DNA of 64,000 nt from Pantanalinema rosaneae (GCF_050753385.1 NZ_JBLZFZ010000010.1:1-64000), one strand, 5' to 3'. Positions 1 through 8,195 are shown, counted from the first letter of the stretch. Made by a program: numbers and translations. Notes: generated by a model from the sequence alone, not told the origin.

Positions 1-335
1 TCACATCTAAACCACTTAACCACTTCTCGTTTCTTTGACGTGGCTTTTGTGCTATGATGGCTTTCAAACTATTCGATTTCCTAGGTTCTTAACGACCTTG
101 GGAACACGTCGCTTTCGCTTCGCCCCTTCGACCGCTTTACTAAGATAGCGCAATCCAAAATTGCCTGTCAACTAGGTTTTTGGGAATTTTGAGAAAGCTG
201 GAAAAGTTCAGTGTTACGATCGCTGCAAGTTTTCCTTGATACGGTGTTTGAAAGCCTTTTCACGAGTAAGCTTTCTCACTGGAAGGATAGAGTCCTCAGA
301 ACTTGCACTGCCAGCCTGGTCTGAAGACCGCTTTG
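1..335. other. Gene-free left edge
   Basis: No recognisable protein or RNA gene is complete here. The stretch contains the leftward promoter at 142-171 and, just upstream of it, a 22-nt segment (185-206) that recurs with one mismatch at 12112-12133 upstream of purD. A short minus-strand reading frame open to the left edge (from about 72 down to 2) has no recognisable homology and no ribosome-binding site. The rest shows nothing I can name. Confidence 0.5.
142..171 (-). promoter_or_regulatory. Strong sigma70-type promoter facing the left edge
   Basis: On the minus strand a perfect -35 TTGACA (166-171) is followed after 18 nt by TATCTT (142-147). The predicted transcript starts near 135 and runs leftward out of the window. 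No convincing protein start lies in the remaining 135 nt. The near-consensus promoter and the purine-rich leader make an rRNA or other stable-RNA operon the likeliest product, which is inference because the gene itself is outside the window. The ogt gene also points this way and ends at 336. Confidence 0.5.
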
Positions 336-851
336 CTACTGGAATAGCGACACATCTAGCCCTTCATGTTGCAGAAGCCAGTATTTACGAGGGAGTCCGC
401 CTGCATATCCTGTCAGTTGATTGTTTGAACTAATGACTCGATGGCAGGGTAGGACAATGGCAATCGGGTTTTGAGAGTTTGCCATCCCCACAGCACGGCA
501 AGCATTGGGCTGACCAATTCGCTCTGCTAAATCGCGATAGGAGATGACAGTTCCGGGTGGGATGGTGCGCAGGGTTGCCCAAACTCGCTGCTGGAAAGGA
601 GTGCCACCTGTACTGACAGGGACTGCATCCAAGGCATGATAATCACCTGCTAGATAGGCTGTAATACGATCGCTAATGTCCTGCAAATAGGTGGTTGCCG
701 ATAACCTGAATGAACCGTACCGTTTTTGCAGAAGTGTAAGCATTCGGGTTTCGTAATCGGCAAAATCTAAGGCACAGAGGTGGGTCTCATGCGAAACCAG
801 CAAAATTTTGCCTAGGGGAGAGTTGAGTGTGGCCGTTAGGAGTTGAACCAT
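336..851 (-). CDS. ogt: Methylated-DNA--[protein]-cysteine S-methyltransferase
   Basis: This suicidal DNA repair protein removes alkyl groups from O6-alkylguanine and O4-alkylthymine onto its own cysteine. The 171-aa product has the length of a one-domain Ogt/MGMT. The active-site motif PCHRV is at 135-139 with acceptor Cys136, preceded by the winged-helix part (RAVGMANSQNP, about 119-129) that holds the Arg finger and Asn hinge. The N-terminal 80 residues form the usual variable domain. It stands alone, transcribed leftward, with nadC diverging 98 nt away. No Ada-type regulatory domain is fused. The family call is firm; ogt rather than another paralogue name is by length and domain make-up. 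Confidence 0.93.
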   Translation of the reverse strand: MVQLLTATLNSPLGKILLVSHETHLCALDFADYETRMLTLLQKRYGSFRLSATTYLQDISDRITAYLAGDYHALDAVPVSTGGTPFQQRVWATLRTIPPGTVISYRDLAERIGQPNACRAVGMANSQNPIAIVLPCHRVISSNNQLTGYAGGLPRKYWLLQHEGLDVSLFQ

Positions 852-948
852 AGAAATGTCAATTCACTATGGGAGCATGATAGTTGCGTTAACGCTAATA
901 GAACTACATTCTCGGCTATAGACAAGCTATAGCTGTAGGCAATCAAGC

Positions 949-1827
949 ATGATATTGGACATGAATTACTCAACTACGGGACTGCCACCACTGCTAGTTT
1001 TAGATGAATTGTTAAAGAGTTGGTTGTTAGAGGATATTGGGCGGGGCGATCGCACTACTCAAAGTCTGAATCTTTCCAGTCATCCTGGGGGACAGGCAAC
1101 GTGGATTGCAAAAGAAACCGGACGGGTGGCAGGGTTGCCGATCGCCGCTAGAGTGTTTCAAATCCTCGACCCAGAAACGACCTTTATATTTCGTGTCGCT
1201 GAGGGAGAACTCTGTCAGTCTGGGATAGTAATCGCTGAAATTAAAGGCGCTTTAGGAACATTGCTGACGGGCGAACGTACAGCCTTAAACCTGGTGATGC
1301 GGTTAAGCGGTATTGCCACTATGACACGGCAGTATGTGGATCAAATTGCCGACTTGCCAACGAAATTAGTCGATACCCGCAAAACAACACCAGGGCTGAG
1401 AATACTGGAAAAGTATGCCACTCAAATTGGTGGGGCAATTAATCATCGGATGGGGTTGGATGATGCGGTAATGCTGAAAGACAACCATATTGTGGCAGCA
1501 GGCGGCATTCGACCTGCGATCGCCCAGGTGCGCCACCAGATTCCCTATCCCCTAACAATTGAGGTCGAAACAGAGTCCTTAGAGCAGGTGCAAGAAGCCT
1601 TGGAGGCGGGAGCCGATATCATTATGCTGGACAACATGCCTGTAGACCAAATGCGACAGGCTGTTCACTTAATTCGACAGACCAACGATCGCATTAAGAT
1701 TGAAGCATCCGGCAACATTACCCTGGATACGATTCGATCGGTGGCAGAAACTGGGGTTGACTATATTTCTAGTAGTGCCCCCATTACGCGATCGACCTGG
1801 TTAGATCTGAGTATGAAAATCAAGTGA
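949..1827 (+). CDS. nadC: Nicotinate-nucleotide pyrophosphorylase (carboxylating)
   Basis: Quinolinate phosphoribosyltransferase converts quinolinate and PRPP to nicotinate mononucleotide, CO2 and pyrophosphate in de novo NAD synthesis in the cytosol. The 292-aa length is typical. Visible substrate-binding motifs are DTRKTTPGLR (142-151), HRMGLDD (166-172), KDNH (177-180) and the barrel-end motif ASGNI near 254. A second ATG lies four codons downstream; neither has a strong Shine-Dalgarno, so the start is uncertain by 12 nt. The gene is convergent with the C39-like peptidase and divergent from ogt, so it is probably monocistronic. Confidence 0.96.
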   Translation: MILDMNYSTTGLPPLLVLDELLKSWLLEDIGRGDRTTQSLNLSSHPGGQATWIAKETGRVAGLPIAARVFQILDPETTFIFRVAEGELCQSGIVIAEIKGALGTLLTGERTALNLVMRLSGIATMTRQYVDQIADLPTKLVDTRKTTPGLRILEKYATQIGGAINHRMGLDDAVMLKDNHIVAAGGIRPAIAQVRHQIPYPLTIEVETESLEQVQEALEAGADIIMLDNMPVDQMRQAVHLIRQTNDRIKIEASGNITLDTIRSVAETGVDYISSSAPITRSTWLDLSMKIK

Positions 1828-1862
1828 ACTAGCGTGATCGCGTTCAACCCCAAAGTTCAATC

Positions 1863-2705
1863 TCAAAGTCCGGTTGGTAGACCAGTGGGAGTACCTTTGA
1901 CGCTGGTGATGATTCTACCCCAGCCCGCTTCTCCACCCATATCCCAAAACACTCTTTGCATCGTGTCATAGGTGTAAGGATCGTAAGCCCCACCAATCCC
2001 AATATCATAGGAATCGCTCGCTCCCAAGCGGGTGCCATAGGGATCATGAACCAGCCAGACTTTTTGAATGGGATCATGCCCCACAATCAGGCAAATATGA
2101 CCTGAGATCTTATAGGCAAAGCCTACTACAACGGGTATACCGGCTTTCAGCGACAGCAACAGATCCTTAGACGATAGGGTATAGCTGAAATAGGATTCTA
2201 TGCCCAAGTCTCGTAAGGCGCGGGTCTGCGCACTCATATCAGTGGTATCGCCATACTTACCAACAAGCCGCATATAGACAGATTCTGGTTCTGGATAGCC
2301 CTGCTGTTTGGCTTTTTGAGTTAATTCCCCTTTAAGCAGAAAGTCAACTAGCATGGCATGGCTCGTTGTATTGCACTGCCGCCAACCCGGTCCAAAGATC
2401 GATGGATCATTATTGAGCTGAGAGAAGTAAGGGACATTCAGCTTGATCAACTGATTAATGATTTCTCCCTCAACCTTAAGATGTGGATCATAGCCATACA
2501 CCACTTGCAGTTGAGTTTTGCCATCTCTGGCTGCGACAGGCTCAGCAAGTTTCAAAAATAAATGCTGGCTACGATCGGGGGCATATTCCACGACATCAAA
2601 TGTAGTGCCTTTACGCACAAACACCTTTTCAGAGTCAGCCAGATCGGAGGAGCCTAAGACTCGCTTTTTGAGAAATGTATCGACTTCAATAATCAGCTTT
2701 GGCAT
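1863..2705 (-). CDS. C39-like (papain-fold) peptidase family protein
   Basis: The 280-aa protein has an N-terminal beta-rich part of about 85 residues (possibly SH3-like) and then a Peptidase_C39_2-type domain. Visible catalytic elements are GWRQC with Gln110 (oxyanion hole) and Cys111 (nucleophile), GHICLIVGHD with His203, and VHDPYG with Asp221. That full set suggests an active cysteine peptidase or amidase. No signal peptide or transmembrane segment is seen, and no bacteriocin or ABC transporter gene is nearby, so it is not a double-glycine leader processing exporter. Substrate unknown. The ATG at 2705 is the only plausible start. Confidence 0.75.
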   Translation of the reverse strand: MPKLIIEVDTFLKKRVLGSSDLADSEKVFVRKGTTFDVVEYAPDRSQHLFLKLAEPVAARDGKTQLQVVYGYDPHLKVEGEIINQLIKLNVPYFSQLNNDPSIFGPGWRQCNTTSHAMLVDFLLKGELTQKAKQQGYPEPESVYMRLVGKYGDTTDMSAQTRALRDLGIESYFSYTLSSKDLLLSLKAGIPVVVGFAYKISGHICLIVGHDPIQKVWLVHDPYGTRLGASDSYDIGIGGAYDPYTYDTMQRVFWDMGGEAGWGRIITSVKGTPTGLPTGL

Positions 2706-3017
2706 AATTTACATCCCCGATGAATTTCGTATGACAGAAAAATTTACGTTATGACCACTGCATCCTCAATCGTGTGCAGTTCGCTCCGTCTATCTCAAAT
2801 TATTCCCCGGTCATCGCTTAAATGCACTCGATGAGTCGCCTATTTTGTGGTCATTCTAGCCAGGGAATTTCGCCTGTAAAGTAAAATTTCACCAATTGAT
2901 ACAAGGTAAGCGCTATGGCATGATTGCCCGAGCAAAGTTGACATTCGGTTAACCAAGTGAACGGAGATGAGCAACTAGCTTGTTAAATTAGATAGATGCA
3001 CTTGCTAAGTGGTTGCT
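2706..3017. other. Intergenic region between divergent genes
   Basis: About 310 bp separate the divergent C39-like peptidase and argS. A TTGACA hexamer lies at 2938-2943 on the plus strand, but no convincing -10 hexamer follows at 16-19 nt, so the argS promoter is not assigned. No RNA gene or repeat is evident. Confidence 0.4.
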
Positions 3018-5276
3018 ATGAATTCGACGATCGCCCAATTAAAAACCCGCTTTGAGCAGGCATTAATCAGTGCCTTTGGTGCGGGCTATGCGGGAACTGA
3101 CCCGATGTTAGTACCAGCGAGTAATCCCAAGTTTGGCGATTACCAATCGAATGTGGCGCTGTCGTTAGCCAAGCCTCTGGGTCAACCACCAAGAGCGATC
3201 GCAGAACAACTGGTGCAGCATCTCGATGTCAGTGATTTTTGTGAGCCACCGACGATCGCCGGGCCGGGGTTTATCAATCTGACCTGGAAATCGACTTACC
3301 TGGAAGCAGAACTGCGGAAAATGCAGACTGACTTTCGGCTCGGAGTGGATGCTGTCAAAGCCCCCAAACGGATTGTGGTTGATTTTTCCAGTCCCAACAT
3401 TGCCAAAGAAATGCATGTGGGGCATCTGCGATCGACCATTATTGGAGATAGCATTGCCCGAATTCTCGAGTTTCAGGGGCATGATGTCTTGCGGCTCAAC
3501 CATGTGGGGGATTGGGGCACTCAATTTGGGATGCTGATCACCTATCTGCGGGAAGTCGCTCCCGAAGCGTTAACAACAGCTGATGCTGTAGACCTGGGAG
3601 ACTTGGTTGCATTTTATAAGCAAGCCAAACAACGCTTTGATGAGGATGAAGCGTTTAAAGAGATTTCCCGCCAAGAGGTCGTCAAATTACAGTCCGGTGA
3701 TCAGGAAAGCCGCCGCGCCTGGGAACTGCTCTGTGAGCAATCTCGCCGGGAGTTCCAGATCATCTACGATCGGCTAGACATCCACCTGAATGAACGGGGT
3801 GAATCATTCTACAATCCTCTCTTACCCGGAGTAGTAGAAGATTTGGAACGGGCTGGACTGCTGGTTGAGGATGACGGTGCCAAGTGTGTCTTTCTAGATG
3901 GCTTTACGAATAAAGATGGCAAGCCACTACCCCTGATTATTCAAAAATCCGATGGGGGATACAACTATGCCACCACCGACCTTGCCGCCATTCGCTACCG
4001 GATTAATCAGGATGGAGCCGAGCGGTTGGTTTACATCACTGATGCCGGACAGGCGAATCATTTTGCTCAGGTATTTCAGGTTGCCCGTCGCGCTGGCTGG
4101 TTGCCTGACACCGTTGAAGTCATTCATGTGCCCTTTGGGTTGGTCAAAGGCGAAGATGGGAAGAAACTGAAAACTCGGTCTGGGGAAACAGTACGGCTGC
4201 GAGATCTATTGGATGAAGCGATCGCCCGTGCCCGTTTTGATCTAGAAATTCGCTTAAAGGAAGAAGCGCGGCAGGAAACATCAGAGTTTGTTGATCACGT
4301 TGCCCAAACCGTTGGCGTGGGTGCTGTGAAATACGCGGATTTGAGCCAGAATCGCACCAGTGATTATGTGTTCAGCTATGACAAAATGCTGGCACTACAG
4401 GGTAATACAGCCCCTTATATGCTCTATGCCTATGTGCGGATTCAGGGCATTAGTCGCAAAGGTGGGATTGATTTTAATAATCTGACTGGGGACACAGTAC
4501 CCGTCATTGAGGCAGCGAGTGCAACATCAGAACCGCCTCATGCGATCGAGCATTCCCTGATCGAACTGCCCCCGGCGGGCATGGCAACCTCCCAGTTTGG
4601 CTCGAATTGGCAACCGTGGCTGACCAACCTGCTGGCAAATTGGAAACCCATTTTGCTCACGGGGTTAGGAATCTACGGTTTAATTGTCTTTGTCCAAGCC
4701 CTACTGGGGTTGTTTCATGGCATTAATACCGTCCCCTTTGCCCAACCGTTATTTGAATTGATCGGGATCTGGGCAACGGTGCAATTTGCTACAAAGCGAT
4801 TATTGTTTGCCCGCGATCGTGACGAGTTAATTACAGAATTCCAGGCGTTTTGGCATGGCACGATCGATCAACTGGCAGAAACCGCCGATCTAAATGCCGA
4901 TCGTCCGGTTGTGGCACTCCTACCAAAATCAACTGATTTGCCAGCAATTACTCCTGTAGAGGATCACACGTTAGCACCAGTCACGCTAGAAACCCTACCG
5001 ATTTCTTTACAGGAAGAAACCGAACTGGCTTTGGCAAAACATTTGCTGCAATTAAATCAAATTCTCAATGCAGTAGAAGCGGATTTATTACCAAACCGTC
5101 TGTGCCAATACTTGTTTGAATTAAGCCAAAAATTCAATCAATTCTACGATCGTTGCCCTGTTCTGCAAGCCGATGAACCCCTCCGAACGTCCCGGTTGGT
5201 TCTATGCGATTTAACCGCTCGAACGTTGAAACTGGGGTTATCGCTGTTAGGAATCCCGGTGTTAGAGCGAATGTAA
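3018..5276 (+). CDS. argS: Arginyl-tRNA synthetase with inserted CAAD-like membrane domain
   Basis: This enzyme charges tRNA-Arg with arginine at the cost of ATP. The ATG at 3018 gives 752 aa; a GTG nine bases upstream is possible. The N-terminal Add1 domain (about 1-105) is followed by a class I catalytic core with the HIGH-type motif HVGHLRST near residue 133 and GEDGKKLKTRSG in place of KMSKS. The C-terminal DALR anticodon-binding domain occupies about 662-752. Between core and DALR lies an in-frame insertion (about 487-661) with two hydrophobic segments (about 544-566 and 578-597) separated by INTVPFAQP and followed by FELIGI, the signature I associate with the CAAD domain. Ordinary cyanobacterial ArgRS is about 585 aa, so the excess equals the insertion. 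It predicts membrane anchoring, probably thylakoid. All catalytic parts are present, so it should be active. Confidence 0.93.
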   Translation: MNSTIAQLKTRFEQALISAFGAGYAGTDPMLVPASNPKFGDYQSNVALSLAKPLGQPPRAIAEQLVQHLDVSDFCEPPTIAGPGFINLTWKSTYLEAELRKMQTDFRLGVDAVKAPKRIVVDFSSPNIAKEMHVGHLRSTIIGDSIARILEFQGHDVLRLNHVGDWGTQFGMLITYLREVAPEALTTADAVDLGDLVAFYKQAKQRFDEDEAFKEISRQEVVKLQSGDQESRRAWELLCEQSRREFQIIYDRLDIHLNERGESFYNPLLPGVVEDLERAGLLVEDDGAKCVFLDGFTNKDGKPLPLIIQKSDGGYNYATTDLAAIRYRINQDGAERLVYITDAGQANHFAQVFQVARRAGWLPDTVEVIHVPFGLVKGEDGKKLKTRSGETVRLRDLLDEAIARARFDLEIRLKEEARQETSEFVDHVAQTVGVGAVKYADLSQNRTSDYVFSYDKMLALQGNTAPYMLYAYVRIQGISRKGGIDFNNLTGDTVPVIEAASATSEPPHAIEHSLIELPPAGMATSQFGSNWQPWLTNLLANWKPILLTGLGIYGLIVFVQALLGLFHGINTVPFAQPLFELIGIWATVQFATKRLLFARDRDELITEFQAFWHGTIDQLAETADLNADRPVVALLPKSTDLPAITPVEDHTLAPVTLETLPISLQEETELALAKHLLQLNQILNAVEADLLPNRLCQYLFELSQKFNQFYDRCPVLQADEPLRTSRLVLCDLTARTLKLGLSLLGIPVLERM

Positions 5277-5304
5277 CACGGTTTAGCGAAGACAGTTTAC
5301 CTTG

Positions 5305-5342
5305 AGGTTGCTATTCGGTTCGCCAGTAGCAACCTATTTACT
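5305..5342 (+). terminator. Rho-independent-type terminator after argS
   Basis: A perfect 9-bp inverted repeat, AGGTTGCTA (5305-5313) and TAGCAACCT (5327-5335), with a 13-nt loop is followed by a T-rich tract that continues to about 5346. It lies 29 nt after the argS stop, so argS probably forms its own transcript. Confidence 0.6.
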
Positions 5343-5399
5343 TTTTAGCTGGAATGCACTAGCGTTAACACTTTCAGATATAGGGATGGGGCTTGAGTT

Positions 5400-5771
5400 A
5401 TGTCTAGTGTGGTCATCCAACTGCTGTTGATCGGATTCGCCGCCGGTGTGGCAGGTGGCATGTTTGGCATCGGTGGGGGTGCCATTATGGTTCCGGCAAT
5501 GGTGTTATTGATGGGCATGGATCAAAAGTTTGCTACGGGCACGTCGATCGCCGCCCAAATTTTGCCGATCGGGATTCTCGGAGCAATGGTATATCACCGC
5601 AATGGCAATCTTAGTATCCGAGATGCAGTTTATATTGCGATCGGGCTATTAGTGGGAAATTTGTTAGGCGCATTATTTGCCAACCAAACTTTCGTCAGTA
5701 GCGAACTCATGAAAAGGTTGTATGGCGTTTTTCTGCTAGCCATTGGGTTCCGCTATTTATTTTTCCGGTAG
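5400..5771 (+). CDS. Half-size TauE/SafE (TSUP) family membrane protein
   Basis: TSUP proteins are predicted anion or organosulfur exporters of about 240-270 aa built from two homologous halves. This one is only 123 aa and equals one half: the characteristic GMFGIGGGAIMVPAM motif near residues 20-34, an ATGTSIA segment near 46-52, and about four hydrophobic helices. The next gene on the other strand starts 12 nt after the stop, so there is no room for a second half or a frameshifted remainder. It may work as a dimer. Substrate unknown. Family assignment is good; transport function is inference. Confidence 0.75.
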   Translation: MSSVVIQLLLIGFAAGVAGGMFGIGGGAIMVPAMVLLMGMDQKFATGTSIAAQILPIGILGAMVYHRNGNLSIRDAVYIAIGLLVGNLLGALFANQTFVSSELMKRLYGVFLLAIGFRYLFFR

Positions 5772-5783
5772 ATCATGAAGCGA

Positions 5784-6308
5784 CTAAATGACTCGTCGCA
5801 TGTATTCCTGTTCAGTCATTAAGTCGTGGGTACTTTCTACCCGATCGAGAAATACCCGTCCATCTAAATGATCCAATTCATGCTGAAAAATTCGGGCAAT
5901 GAAATCGGTAAACTCCTGTTGGTATAACCGACCATCCAACCCGGTATACTCCACCCTGATCGCTTGATAGCGGGGCACTAATCCCCGAATTCCTGGCACA
6001 CTTAAACAGCCTTCCCACGCTTTCACTACGTCCGGGGAATGCGACAGAATTCGAGGGTTAATCATCACCGTCGGTTCCATCACCGGAGCATGGGGATAGC
6101 GTAAATTGGGTCGAGAAGCAACCACAAACAGGCGATCGGCATGAGCCACTTGGGGAGCAGCAATCCCTACCCCATTGGTTTTCTTAACCGTTAAAAGCAG
6201 ATCGCGACTTAATTTCTGAATGCGATCGTGGTGAATATTTTCAACGGGTTGTGCCACCTGTCGCAAAATGGGGTTGCCTAGTTCAACTACCTGTAACTGT
6301 TTTGCCAT
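5784..6308 (-). CDS. def: Peptide deformylase
   Basis: This metalloenzyme removes the formyl group from the N-terminal formyl-methionine of new proteins. All three family motifs are present: GVGIAAPQ (46-53), EGCLS (99-103, metal ligand Cys101) and HELDH (143-147, two metal-ligand histidines and the catalytic Glu). The 174-aa length is normal for a bacterial type 1 enzyme. The gene is convergent with the half-size TSUP gene, is not next to fmt, and lies downstream of the Deg protease with a terminator between them. Confidence 0.96.
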   Translation of the reverse strand: MAKQLQVVELGNPILRQVAQPVENIHHDRIQKLSRDLLLTVKKTNGVGIAAPQVAHADRLFVVASRPNLRYPHAPVMEPTVMINPRILSHSPDVVKAWEGCLSVPGIRGLVPRYQAIRVEYTGLDGRLYQQEFTDFIARIFQHELDHLDGRVFLDRVESTHDLMTEQEYMRRVI

Positions 6309-6373
6309 AGGAATGAGTGTCAGCCATTCAAATCATGATCCGAGCCATGCTTAGTATACGGAAGCCTTTCAAC

Positions 6374-6405
6374 AAAAAGGTAGGGCAGAAGTTCCTGTCC
6401 CTACC
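6374..6405 (-). terminator. Rho-independent-type terminator after the Deg protease gene
   Basis: Read on the minus strand, GGTAGGG (6399-6405) pairs with CCCTACC (6379-6385), with an inner CAG/CTG extension, followed by a run of five T (6374-6378). It lies about 30 nt past the protease stop and should separate it from def. Confidence 0.65.
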
Positions 6406-6436
6406 AATCATTCATATCAGGAGTTAATCGGTCTGG

Positions 6437-7708
6437 TTACTCACTTTGCGCCGTTTGCGTTGGGAAGGCTCCAGGTTGAACTGCCAAATTCACAGCTTGA
6501 CCATTGCGGCTGACTTCCAGTTGAAGAGTGCCACCGACCGAACTGCGTTCAACTGCTTGCTGCACTTGATCCGCGCTCGTCATGTCTTGACCGTTAATCC
6601 GCTTAATCACATCCCCCATCCGCAACCCTGCTCTAGCGGCGGGAGAATTTGGCATGACTCGGGCAATCAACACCCCCCGGTCTTCCTGCACCCGCATATT
6701 ACTGCTCGGATCGGCATTAATCTGCTGTTTCAACTCTGGAGAGAGGCTAACCATATTAATCCCCAGATAGGGATGATCCACTTTACCGGTCGCCACCAGT
6801 TGTTCAGCAATCCGTTGGGCTGTGTTAATAGGGATCGCAAAGCCTAAACCTTGAGCACCACCAATGATGGCCGTGTTCATGCCAATCACTTCCCCGCGTT
6901 GGTTCAGTAGCGGCCCTCCAGAATTACCCGGATTGATCGCCGCATCCGTTTGGATAAAACTGACCCGCTTATCGGGGACTCGCACTTGCGAACTCCGACG
7001 ACCTGTAGCGCTGATAATTCCCACCGTTACTGTGTTATCCAGTCCCAGGGGATTGCCGATCGCGATCGCCCACTCACCGGGTCGCAGGGTTTCCGAATCG
7101 CCCATCGCCACAGTTGGTAAGTTTGCCGCATCTACTTTAATCACCGCCACGTCAGTCAGGGAATCGGCTCCTAATACCCGACCACGCAACTCCCGCCCAT
7201 CCTTCAGCGCCACCATCACAGTATCGGCACCCGACACCACATGAGCATTCGTCAGAATCAGCCCATCTGATTTAATAATGAACCCAGACCCCGTACCTCG
7301 CTCCACTCGGGTCGAAGGTTGGTTCGGAATATCCTGACCAAAAAATTGCCGGAAGAATGGATCATTAAACACAGCGGGAACGCGATTTCTCACGGTTCGG
7401 GAAGAGTCAATCCGTACTACAGCCGGTCCCGTCCGATCGACCGCATTCACCACAAAGTTAGAATCACCAGCGGAGTAAATTGCCCCGCTTCTACTGGGAA
7501 CTTGAGCCAGCTCGGAGGGCGACTGAATAGTTTGAGCATTCGCAGGACTGGTACTTAGGGCGATCGAAGGTGCCCCCACACTACCGTTCGATAGGACATG
7601 ACCACCCATCATCGCTGCACCCGCTCCCATCATCGGTAGCATCAGGTACAATGCTGACTTCTTCAAGGAGAATTTGCGATTACTATGTTTGTCGAGTGAA
7701 GTGTTCAT
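6437..7708 (-). CDS. HtrA/Deg-type periplasmic serine endoprotease
   Basis: This trypsin-like protease degrades or refolds damaged extracytoplasmic proteins. The 423-aa product begins with a basic stretch and a hydrophobic export or anchor segment (about 18-40). The protease domain carries the full triad: His156 in TNAHVV, Asp186 in TDVAVI and Ser263 in GNSGGPL. One PDZ domain follows (about 310-405), so the layout matches the single-PDZ cyanobacterial HtrA/HhoA/HhoB group; I cannot say which of the three it corresponds to. A pair of direct repeats lies just upstream of its start. Confidence 0.92.
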   Translation of the reverse strand: MNTSLDKHSNRKFSLKKSALYLMLPMMGAGAAMMGGHVLSNGSVGAPSIALSTSPANAQTIQSPSELAQVPSRSGAIYSAGDSNFVVNAVDRTGPAVVRIDSSRTVRNRVPAVFNDPFFRQFFGQDIPNQPSTRVERGTGSGFIIKSDGLILTNAHVVSGADTVMVALKDGRELRGRVLGADSLTDVAVIKVDAANLPTVAMGDSETLRPGEWAIAIGNPLGLDNTVTVGIISATGRRSSQVRVPDKRVSFIQTDAAINPGNSGGPLLNQRGEVIGMNTAIIGGAQGLGFAIPINTAQRIAEQLVATGKVDHPYLGINMVSLSPELKQQINADPSSNMRVQEDRGVLIARVMPNSPAARAGLRMGDVIKRINGQDMTSADQVQQAVERSSVGGTLQLEVSRNGQAVNLAVQPGAFPTQTAQSE

Positions 7709-8017
7709 CGTTATGCCGCTAAGTCCTCTGAATAGTCTGGAACAATGTCGGTCTGGAATATCCTGACAATTCTCATCTGGATTACTTGTGCGATCGTGTC
7801 CCAGCGAATCCTAATGATTAATTTAGGAGGCAGATGTGACATTTCAATCGCATTTTCATCACGGGTAGATGAATATTTAGGCTAAGTAGCGTAGACGCAA
7901 TCTACCGTTAACTTGCTCCCGATCAGACTCTAATCAAGCAAAGTTCTATTTGTCATTTTAAGTTCATCTGTGAAACATGAAATTGACACGTTGCCCTGAT
8001 ATCTTTCTAATCACAGG
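7709..8017. other. Intergenic region upstream of the Deg protease
   Basis: The octamer GTCTGGAA occurs twice in the same orientation at 7735-7742 and 7751-7758, a 16-nt period, 27-50 nt upstream of the protease start; it could be an operator. The promoter of the candidate small RNA lies at 7983-8011. Nothing else is recognised. Confidence 0.35.
7983..8011 (+). promoter_or_regulatory. Promoter of candidate small RNA
   Basis: A perfect TTGACA (7983-7988) is followed after exactly 17 nt by TCTAAT (8006-8011). The predicted start is near 8018, just ahead of a strongly structured segment that ends in a T-run. The next protein gene begins only at 8196. Confidence 0.55.
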
Positions 8018-8122
8018 TGAATGAAGTGCAAAGACAGACAGGCAACCATCCGCTCCGGAGATCCTCATGCCAAAAGTACACCAGGTGGGTGTAGCGCTAG
8101 GTGCCTTGTCTGTCTTTTTTTT
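8018..8122 (+). ncRNA. Candidate free-standing structured small RNA, about 100 nt
   Basis: No sensible reading frame fits this segment, but it has the layout of a small RNA gene: consensus promoter, long closing stem, T-run. The arm AAGACAGACA (8031-8040) pairs with TGTCTGTCTT (8107-8116); GGCA (8041-8044) pairs with TGCC (8102-8105) and CC (8046-8047) with GG (8100-8101). Inside are a perfect 6-bp hairpin TACACC/GGTGTA (77-82 and 88-93 of the 8000s) and the self-complementary CTCCGGAG (8053-8060). The run ATCCTCAT (8061-8068) lies outside the main stems and resembles an anti-Shine-Dalgarno. Nine bases 8114-8122 are all T. It lacks the conserved GGAAGGAAGCAGCC region of SRP RNA and I cannot match it to a known cyanobacterial sRNA. 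It could also be a terminated leader RNA. Confidence 0.5.
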
Positions 8123-8195
8123 GTTTTTCAGTCTTGTTGTCGCTAGCGTCGATCGCTTGTAATAGAAAGAACATTCATTCCATGCGGTCACACTC

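Noticed and set aside
1863..2705. Bacteriocin-processing ABC exporter
   Set aside because: The C39-like protein has no transmembrane or ATPase domain and no precursor peptide gene nearby.
8018..8122. Identity as SRP (4.5S) RNA
   Set aside because: The conserved GGAAGGAAGCAGCC region of the SRP S domain is missing.
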